From positions 682,001-746,000 of the forward strand of contig NZ_FZNR01000001.1 of NCBI RefSeq assembly GCF_900188005.1: a stretch of DNA of 64,000 nucleotides, written 5' to 3'. Below, in pieces: positions 44,301 through 51,321 of this stretch. Under the pieces are notes generated by a model. The model searched no databases and was not told the origin of the DNA. It saw nothing but the letters and a program-made list of their open reading frames with translations. Source of the stretch: Actinoplanes regularis. GTDB lineage: Bacteria > Actinomycetota > Actinomycetes > Mycobacteriales > Micromonosporaceae. The translations under genes and the position numbers were made by a program. Each line of letters starts with the position of its first letter. The first letter of the stretch is position 1.

Positions 44301-46321
44301 GCGTTCTCCACCTGCGGCCGGACCTCGGCCAGCTCGCGGTGCACCTTGGGCGGCGTCAGGCCGAAGTCGTACAGGTAGATCAGTCCGTCTTCGCGCCGGA
44401 TCTCGTACGGCCGCTCGTCGCTGACCTGCACGCCGAGCGAGTGCAGCACCGGCAGCACCGCGGAGAGCATCATCGGCTCGCCGAACCGGTAGACCTTGAA
44501 CCGGATGTCGTGCTCGTCCGGCTCCGGTGCCCCGCCCGCGCCGAGTTTGCGCCGCCGGTACAGGTGCATCTCCAGCTGGCCGGGCTCTTCGAGCAGCTCC
44601 AGCTTGGCCAGGTCCTGCATCCCCTCGTACGGGGTGTGGCCGTTCTTGTAGCTCTCCGGGTAGGCGTGCGCGTACCGGCTGAACAGCTCCTTGGCCGGCT
44701 CGTCGCCCAGCTTGCGCTCCAGCACCAGGCTGAAGTCGTCGTCCCACATCCGGGTGGCGTCGGCGAGCAGTTCGGCCAGCGCGTTCGGGTCGAGCGGCCC
44801 GGGCGGCGCGGTCGGGTCGGTGCGCACGATGAAGTGCACCCGCGCCAGCATCCGCTCGGTCACCCGGGTGGTGTAGTCGACGCCGACGCCGTTCAGCTCG
44901 CGCAGCAGGATCTCCTGCATGCGCAGCCGGTTGCCGGTGGTGAACCTGTCCCGGGGCAGGTAGATCAGGCAGGAGATGAAGCGGCCGTACCCGTCCCGGC
45001 GCAGGAACAGGCGCAGCTGCCGGCGGCCGGCCATCCGCAGGACGCCGATCACCGCCTCGTACAGGTCATCGGTCTTGATCTGGAAGAGCTCGTCGCGCGG
45101 GTACGTCTCCAGGATCTGCAGCAGGTCCTTGCCGGAGTGCCCGCGCGGCGACAGACCGGAGCGGTCCATCACCTCGGTGACCTTGCGCTTGACCACGGGC
45201 AGTTCCCGGACGCTGGTCCGGTAGGCGGAGCTGGAGAAGAGGCCGAGGAAGCGCTTCTCGCCGACCACGTTGCCGTCGTTGTCGAAGACCTTGACGCTGA
45301 TGTAGTCCAGGTAGGCGGAGCGGTGCACGGTGGCCCGCGAGTTCGCCTTGGTGATCACCAGCAGCCGCTTCTCCATGGCCCGCTGGTACGCCTCTGGCGC
45401 CATGGTGTCGAGCCGCCGGGGCTTGCTGTCGCCGCGCAGGATGCCCAGCCCGGTGCCGTGCACCGAGTGCAGGACGCCGTCGCGGTCCAGCCGGTACTCG
45501 CGGTAGCCCAGGAACGTGAAGTGATCGTTCGCGAGCCACTTGAGCAGCTCGATCGAGTCGGTGACGTCCTTCTCCGGTACCGGCAGCTTGCGGTCCGACC
45601 CGCGTGCGGCGGCGAGTTCGTCGGAGATGACCACGGCCCGCTGGCGCATCCGCGGCCAGTCCTCGACCGCGTCACGCACGTCGGTGAGCACCCGGCGGAC
45701 CTCGTTGAGCAGCTGCTCACGGACGTCGGCGCGGCGGACCGGGTCGATCTCGATCCGGATCCAGCTCTCCACCAGGTCACCCTCGATGGCGTCGTCCGGC
45801 TCGACCTCCGCCTCCAGCTCGCTGAGCGCGCCGAGCGGCTCGCGGCGCACCACGATCAGCGGGTGCACCATCAGGTAGACCTGCAGGTTGTGCGCGGTCA
45901 GCAGCGCTATCACCGAGTCGACCAGGAACGGCATGTCGTCGGTGACGATCTGCAGCACGCTGTGCCCCTGCGAGCCACGCGGCTCGGTGAGGGTCAGCTT
46001 CAGCTCGCCGGGCAGCCGGTTGCGGGCCAGTTCACGATGCTCGACGGCGGCCGTGAACATCTCCTCCGGGGTGTACCCGACCAGCTCCTCGTCGGGTGCG
46101 AACCGCCAGAAGCGGTCGACCAGCGACGCGGTGGTGTGATCTTCGCCGGCCCGCTCCACCGCCAGAGCGACCAGCCGCTCGGCGTTCGGGAGTGGCTCAT
46201 CGAGCTCTCCGGAGTCGGTGGACGCACCGAGCCGCCCGGTGAGGGCAAGCCCGGGACCGGGTCCCGGCGAATCGGGCACGGTCTGATCAGAATCGGTCGC
46301 TGCCTCGTCTGTGACAGGCAT
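41375..46321 (-). CDS. NAD-specific glutamate dehydrogenase, large (GDH-180) type
   Basis: The product is 1648 aa, the usual size for this class. It oxidises glutamate to 2-oxoglutarate with NAD, mainly for catabolism. The N-terminal half is the regulatory region with ACT-like segments ([20 protein letters not shown], then [16 protein letters not shown]). The catalytic part follows in the middle ([40 protein letters not shown] near residue 885, [28 protein letters not shown]). A long helical C-terminus completes it. The ATG at 46321 is preceded by AGGGGAG. The gene is a single-gene unit, with a strong hairpin after its stop and the divergent PBP gene upstream. Confidence 0.95.
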   Translation of the reverse strand: [1648 protein letters not shown]

Positions 46322-46532
46322 GGTCCGGCGCTCCCCTCACCCACGGCACTGTGGGTTCGAACGTGTCGGGCACAGCCTAGAACGAGCGGGCTCGGGGCCT
46401 TCACACCCAGGGTGTGCCAGCCCGACAGATGGGCTGATATGCGAGGTTTCGCATAGCGCGGGGCGGCGTTGACGCCCCTCCGACGGCTACCGTGCGATCA
46501 GCCAGCGAGACCGACACACAGGGGGAAACCTC

Positions 46533-48437
46533 ATGCGCCGACCCATCATCGGATTGACGACCCTGCTTGTGCTGGTCACGGGCGGGCTGGCCGGCTGCTC
46601 CGGGGAGGAGTCGCAGGACACCGTCGTGGCGTTCCTCAACGGCTGGAAGAGCGGCGACCTTAGCAAAGTGGGCTTCGTCACGGCCGATGGCGGCAAGATC
46701 TCCTCCGCCGACGTGCTGACCGGGATCAAGGACTTCTACGGCGATCTCAAGGACCAGCCGCTCGCCGTCTCGGTGGCCGGCGACCCGAAGACCACCGGAG
46801 ACATCGCCACCACCCCGATCGACCTGAAGTGGACCCTTCCGGGGAACGTGAAATGGGAATACAAGTCCAGCGTCCAGATGACCAAGCGCAGCGGCGACGG
46901 CTGGCAGGTGATCTGGGAACCCGCCGTGCTCCATCCCACGCTGGAGCGCGGCGAGAAGTTCCGGCTGCGCCGGGTCGCCGCGGAGCGGGGCACGATCCTG
47001 GACGCGAGCGGCAAGGCCCTGATCGGCCCGCAGAAGGTGGTCACCATCGGGGTCAGCCCCGAGAAGATCAAGGATCTGAAGTCGCTGAGCGGGTCCCTGA
47101 CCGCGGCGTTCAAGAAGGTCAGCGTCGACGTCGACGTCGCCGGCCTCAAGGAGCGGGTCGGCAAGGCCGACCCGGGCGCGTTCCTCGAGCTGGTCACCCT
47201 GCGCCGGGCCGACTACGACAAGATCAGGGATGCGGTACGGCCACTGCCCGGCACCGTCTTCCGGGAGGAGACCCGGCAGCTCGCCCCCACCCGCGTGTTC
47301 GCGCGCGCACTGCTCGGCACCGTGGATCCGGCCACCAAGGAGGACCTGGACAAGCGGCCCGAGGAGCTGACCGCCGGCGACCAGGTCGGGCACGGCGGTC
47401 TCCAGGGCAAGTACGATCCGGTGCTGCGCGGCACCCCCGGCCTCTCCGTGGTCGTCTCCGCCGAGGCCGCCGACGAATCGGTGCAGGACGAGCCGGTCTT
47501 CACCGCGAAGCCGGTGGCCGGCAAGAACATCAAGATCACCCTGGACACCGCCACCCAGAACGCGGCCGACCAGGCGCTCGTCGCGGAGAAGCAGCCCAGC
47601 TCGATGGTGGCGCTGCGGATCAGCGACGGCGCGGTGCTGGCGGTGGCGAACGGTCCCGACGCGGGCGGGGTGAACACCGCGCTGACCGGGCAGGTGCCGC
47701 CCGGCTCGACCTACAAGATGGTTTCCGCGTACGGGCTGCTGGCCTCGGCGAAGGTCACCGCCGACAGCACGGTGAACTGCCCGAAGACGGTGACGGTGGA
47801 CGGCCGTACCTTCAAGAACTCACACGACGAGGAGCTCGGCAAGGTGCCGTTCCACGTCGACTTCGCCAAGTCGTGCAACACCGCCTTCGCCGGGCTGGCG
47901 CCGAAGCTGGGCGCGGAGGGGCTGGCGTCCGCGTCGAGCGCCCTGGGCATCGGCGGGGGCTGGAACATCGGCATCGACGCGTACACCGGCAAGGTCTCCG
48001 ACGGCGCGACCGGGCCCGAGCTGGCGGCCGCCACCTTCGGCCAGGGCAGCACCGCGGTCAGCCCGATCTCGATGGCGGCCGCCACCGCGGCGGTGGCGAA
48101 GGGCGGTTTCCAACCGCCCAAGCTGGTGCTGGACCCGGCGCCGGCCGCGGCCGGTCCGACCACGGCGCTGGACCCGAACGCGGTGACCGCGCTGCGGTCG
48201 ATGATGCGCGAGGTGGTCACCGGCGGCACCGGCACGGCGCTGAAGAGCGTCCCGGGCAAGCCGGTGTACGGCAAGACCGGCACCGCCGAGTTCGCGGAGG
48301 GCTCGGACGCGACGCACTCCTGGTTCATCGGCTACCAGGGCGACGTGGCCTTCGCGGTGATGGTGCAGAAGGGCGGCGCGGGCGCCGAGGCCGCGGTCCC
48401 GATCGTCAAGCGCTTCCTCACCACCCTGAACAGGTGA
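46533..48437 (+). CDS. Lipoprotein penicillin-binding protein (MecA_N/NTF2-like, transpeptidase)
   Basis: The product is 634 aa. The lipobox GGLAGC (Cys about 22) predicts membrane anchoring. Residues about 27-135 form an NTF2-like MecA_N domain, about 145-330 the PBP dimerisation region (AAERGTILDASGKAL) and about 345-634 the transpeptidase. The active-site motifs are complete: Ser392-x-x-Lys (STYK), Ser447-Cys-Asn and Lys581-Thr-Gly (GKTGTAEF). It cross-links peptidoglycan; the domain order resembles mycobacterial PBP-lipo (Rv2864c). GGGGGAAACC precedes the ATG. The stop is followed by 23 bp repeats and then a shared terminator. Confidence 0.93.
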   Translation: MRRPIIGLTTLLVLVTGGLAGCSGEESQDTVVAFLNGWKSGDLSKVGFVTADGGKISSADVLTGIKDFYGDLKDQPLAVSVAGDPKTTGDIATTPIDLKWTLPGNVKWEYKSSVQMTKRSGDGWQVIWEPAVLHPTLERGEKFRLRRVAAERGTILDASGKALIGPQKVVTIGVSPEKIKDLKSLSGSLTAAFKKVSVDVDVAGLKERVGKADPGAFLELVTLRRADYDKIRDAVRPLPGTVFREETRQLAPTRVFARALLGTVDPATKEDLDKRPEELTAGDQVGHGGLQGKYDPVLRGTPGLSVVVSAEAADESVQDEPVFTAKPVAGKNIKITLDTATQNAADQALVAEKQPSSMVALRISDGAVLAVANGPDAGGVNTALTGQVPPGSTYKMVSAYGLLASAKVTADSTVNCPKTVTVDGRTFKNSHDEELGKVPFHVDFAKSCNTAFAGLAPKLGAEGLASASSALGIGGGWNIGIDAYTGKVSDGATGPELAAATFGQGSTAVSPISMAAATAAVAKGGFQPPKLVLDPAPAAAGPTTALDPNAVTALRSMMREVVTGGTGTALKSVPGKPVYGKTGTAEFAEGSDATHSWFIGYQGDVAFAVMVQKGGAGAEAAVPIVKRFLTTLNR

Positions 48438-48445
48438 CGAAGACG

Positions 48446-48530
48446 CACTGAGCAACTGACGCAACCGCGCTGAGCGACTGACAGGGATCGTGCTGAGCAA
48501 GCGACAGGGATCGTGCTGAGCAAGTGACGG
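48446..48530. repeat. Four 22-23 bp tandem repeats after the PBP gene
   Basis: CTGAGC landmarks lie at 48448, 48470, 48493 and 48516. The best-conserved unit reads CTGAGCAAGCGACAGGGATC plus GTG. The period equals the 23 bp basic period of the array at 40792-41220, although the sequence differs. Confidence 0.85.
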
Positions 48531-48533
48531 GCT

Positions 48534-48569
48534 GTCGCCTGACGACCCGCTCGACTGTCGTCAGGCGAC
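48534..48569. terminator. Bidirectional terminator between the PBP and arginase-like genes
   Basis: GTCGCCTGACGAC (48534-48546) pairs with GTCGTCAGGCGAC (48557-48569), a 13 bp perfect stem with a 10 nt loop. The right arm includes the TGA stop of the leftward gene (48563-48561). Confidence 0.7.
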
Positions 48570-50195
48570 GCCCGGCGGAATCGCCGGGCCGGACCCGAAC
48601 GTGCTCGTGGTGAAGGCACCGGCCGCCGGCGGGTCGGCGGGCGGCCGTGGACGCAGCATCCCGGGCCGGGTGGCCGGCAACGGATCGGAGTCGAGCATCG
48701 GCGCGGAGCCCAGCGGCCGGGTCAGCAGCCGCACCTCAGGAACCGCCGGCGCGACTCGAGCCGACTGACCGCCGTCCGCGTCGGACCGGGCCTCTTCGTC
48801 GCCGGCCTCCTCGTCGCCGCTCTCTTCGTCCCCGCTCTCCTGGTCGCCGCTCTCTTCGTCCCCGCTCTCCTGGTCCCCGCTCTCCTCGTCCCCGCTCTCC
48901 TGCTCGGGCGCCAGATCGTCGATGGCCAGGACCGGCTCCGGCTCCGCGCCGACCTCGCCCGTACCGCTCGAATCGGGTTCCGCGGACGCGGCGACCTCGG
49001 GATCCAGAACACCGGTCACGTCGGCGGCGTCCGGCTCCGGGATGTCAGCCGAGACCTCGGACGTGGTCGCGACGACAACAGGCACCTCGGGCGTGGTCGC
49101 GACGACAAGAGGCCCCTTGGGCGTGGTCGCGACGACAACAGGCATCTCGGGCGCGGCAGAGGCGGCCGCCGGGGCGACAGGCTCGGCGACCTCCCTCGCC
49201 GCGCGGGATTCCGCGACGGCGGCCCCGGTCTTCGGCGGCGTGGCCAGGTCACGACGGGCGGCGATCAGGTCGGGCCGGGCGGTGACCGACCGGACCGGCG
49301 CCAGCCCGCTCACCACCGCCGAGGTGATCTCCGCCGCGTACCGCCCGTCCGGGTCGTAGTCCGGGTCGAAGACGGTGATCTCCACGCCGAGGCAGTGCGG
49401 TGACTCCACCAGACCGGTGAGCAGCAGCTCCAGCTCGGGAAAGGCGATGCCACCCGGATCGGGCGCGTCCACGGCCGGCATCACCGCCGGATCGAGGACG
49501 TCGACGTCGACGTGCACCCAGTAACCCGCGCAGTCGACCAGTTGGTCGCGGGCCCACTGCGCGCTGCGGGCCGCGCCCTCGGCCCGCAGGATCGGGACCG
49601 GGCGGGTGACGATCCCGGCGGCCTGCAGGTCGAGGCGGTACTCGTCCTGGGCACGGATGCCGAGGACCACCACGTCGATGTCCCGGAAGTACGGCCGGCG
49701 GCTCTCGATCGCCGCCAGGTTCGCCTGCCCGCGACCGGTGACCAGGGCCAGGTCCTCACCGGCGGCCGCACCGACGTAGGACGCGTTCCCGGGGTGCCGG
49801 AAGTCCGAGTGGCCGTCCACGAAGACCAGCCCGATCCGGCCGCCGACCGCCTCGCCGAGCCGGTGCATGGCCAGCCCCGAGCCGATCAGGATCGAGCAGT
49901 CCCCACCGAGCACGACCGGGAACTCTCCACCGTCGATGATCGCGCCGATCCGGTCGGCCAGCGCCCGCGAGTACGCCGCGATCTCCGCCGCGTGTGCCAC
50001 GCCGTCGCCGGGCCGCCAGTCGCCCGGGTCGTACCGGGGCGGGGTGAGGCATCCGGCGTCCCGGGCGGCGAGCCGGGTCAGCAGGCCGTGGTCGCGGAGG
50101 GCGCCGGGCGCCTTGGCGCAGCCCGGCACCGACGTCGCGGTCGGCGGGCGCAGGCCGAGATTGGACGGCGCGTCCAGAACCGCGATGCGTCGCAC
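48561..50195 (-). CDS. Arginase/agmatinase-family protein with long repetitive acidic tail
   Basis: The product is 544 aa. The GTG at 50195 has GGGAGGG 5 nt upstream. Residues about 1-310 are the ureohydrolase fold with manganese motifs LGGDCSILIG (96-105, Cys where arginase has His), FVDGHSDF (125-132) and HVDVDVLDPAVMPAVDAPDP. The metal aspartates are kept, so a guanidino or related hydrolase is likely, but the substrate cannot be named. About 230 further residues are disordered: Ala/Val-rich with repeats of VVVATTPEV, then runs of ESGDEESGDQ. Such a tail is not part of the family. The gene lies 33 nt downstream of the thioredoxin-TPR gene. Confidence 0.85.
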   Translation of the reverse strand: MRRIAVLDAPSNLGLRPPTATSVPGCAKAPGALRDHGLLTRLAARDAGCLTPPRYDPGDWRPGDGVAHAAEIAAYSRALADRIGAIIDGGEFPVVLGGDCSILIGSGLAMHRLGEAVGGRIGLVFVDGHSDFRHPGNASYVGAAAGEDLALVTGRGQANLAAIESRRPYFRDIDVVVLGIRAQDEYRLDLQAAGIVTRPVPILRAEGAARSAQWARDQLVDCAGYWVHVDVDVLDPAVMPAVDAPDPGGIAFPELELLLTGLVESPHCLGVEITVFDPDYDPDGRYAAEITSAVVSGLAPVRSVTARPDLIAARRDLATPPKTGAAVAESRAAREVAEPVAPAAASAAPEMPVVVATTPKGPLVVATTPEVPVVVATTSEVSADIPEPDAADVTGVLDPEVAASAEPDSSGTGEVGAEPEPVLAIDDLAPEQESGDEESGDQESGDEESGDQESGDEESGDEEAGDEEARSDADGGQSARVAPAVPEVRLLTRPLGSAPMLDSDPLPATRPGMLRPRPPADPPAAGAFTTSTFGSGPAIPPGVA

Positions 50196-50228
50196 GACGC
50201 CCTCCCGCTCTTCTCGAGACTGTCGGAT

Positions 50229-51167
50229 CTAGAAAAGTGCGCTGGCCAGTGCGCGCCGCGCGGCGGCCACCGCCGGATCGTCCGGCCCGGCCATGGCGAA
50301 GAGCGACAGCAGGTGCTTGCGCACCGCGTCACGATCCTCTGCGCTGCTCCGCTTGACCAGCGCGACCAGCCGGGCGTACGCCTCCGCGGCCTGCCCGTTG
50401 AGCACCTCGAGGTCGGCGGCGAGCCGGTGCGCCTCGAGGTCGGTGGGGTCCGCGTCGGCGCGGGCCAGCACCGCCGCCGCGTCCTGTCCGTTGATCCGCC
50501 GGTACAGCTCGACCTGGGCCAGGCCGGCCTCAGCAGCCGCGTCGGTCGGCGACTCCGCCAGGATCTTCCGGTACGCCGCCTCGGCCGCGTCCAGGTCACC
50601 GACCATCAGCGCGTCGTCGGCCGCGTCCAGTCGCGGGTCCTCCGGTGCGGCCGCGCCGGTGGACGCCCCGGCGGCCTTGAGCACCGCGTCGATGTACTGC
50701 TTGACCTGGACTTCCGGCAGCACGCCGTTGAAGCCCTCGACCGGCTGGCCCTGGATCACCGCGAGCACCATCGGGATGCCCTGCACCCGGAACGCCTGGG
50801 CGAGCCGCGGGTTGGCGTCCACGTCGACCTTGCCCAGCACCCACGCGCCCTGACCTTCGACGGCCAGCTTCTCCAGGACCGGGGAGAGCTGCTTGCACGG
50901 CCCGCACCAGTCGGCCCAGAAGTCGAGGATCACCGGCGTGGTGAGCGATCGCTCCAGCACGGTGCTCTCGAAATTGGCCTCGGTGACATCGACGATCGTC
51001 TCCGGGGCGAGGCCCGGCAGGGTGCCGGGCACCGTGGCCGCCGACGCACCGCCAGTAGCGGCGGGACGGCTCGGCGCGGCCGGCTTCGCCGGGGCCGGGG
51101 TACGCAGCGCGCTGAGATCGACCGCGCCGCGGGTGAAGATCGACGGAGTGGTCCGTGGGTCGCTCAT
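50229..51167 (-). CDS. Thioredoxin-TPR co-chaperone (CnoX/YbbN-like)
   Basis: The product is 312 aa. A Pro/Ala-rich leader (about 1-55) precedes a thioredoxin domain with the active site WCGPC (Cys88, Cys91) and the cis-Pro loop GIPMVL. Residues about 185-312 form TPR-like helices (AADDALMVGDLDAAEAAYRK, HRLAADLEVLNGQAAEAYAR). Escherichia coli CnoX has the same two-domain plan and protects proteins from oxidation, handing them to GroEL and DnaK; its thioredoxin site is not reducing. Here the full CxxC pair suggests real thiol reductase activity. The start lacks a clear Shine-Dalgarno. Confidence 0.9.
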   Translation of the reverse strand: MSDPRTTPSIFTRGAVDLSALRTPAPAKPAAPSRPAATGGASAATVPGTLPGLAPETIVDVTEANFESTVLERSLTTPVILDFWADWCGPCKQLSPVLEKLAVEGQGAWVLGKVDVDANPRLAQAFRVQGIPMVLAVIQGQPVEGFNGVLPEVQVKQYIDAVLKAAGASTGAAAPEDPRLDAADDALMVGDLDAAEAAYRKILAESPTDAAAEAGLAQVELYRRINGQDAAAVLARADADPTDLEAHRLAADLEVLNGQAAEAYARLVALVKRSSAEDRDAVRKHLLSLFAMAGPDDPAVAAARRALASALF

Positions 51168-51276
51168 GGTTACTTAGTCTCGCACGCTGTCCGGCCTGTT
51201 CGCGCCGCCGCCGGGCGGGCGATATCGGACGTCACAGCCCTCCTGCCCCGCCTGTCCCGACCGGTCGCATTCCGGC

Positions 51277-51311
51277 ATGGATTCCGGGCGTGCGGCACGC
51301 CCGGAATCCAT
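51277..51311 (-). terminator. Terminator downstream of the acyl-CoA mutase gene
   Basis: ATGGATTCCGGGCGTG (51277-51292) pairs with CACGCCCGGAATCCAT (51296-51311), a 16 bp perfect stem with a 3 nt loop. It starts 10 nt past the stop of the leftward mutase gene. Confidence 0.75.
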
Positions 51312-51321
51312 CCCTGGAAGC

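Noticed and set aside
41663..46456. A 1597-codon plus-strand frame
   Set aside because: It is the complement of the NAD-glutamate dehydrogenase gene. Long antisense frames are expected at this GC content, and the protein is low complexity with no recognisable domain.
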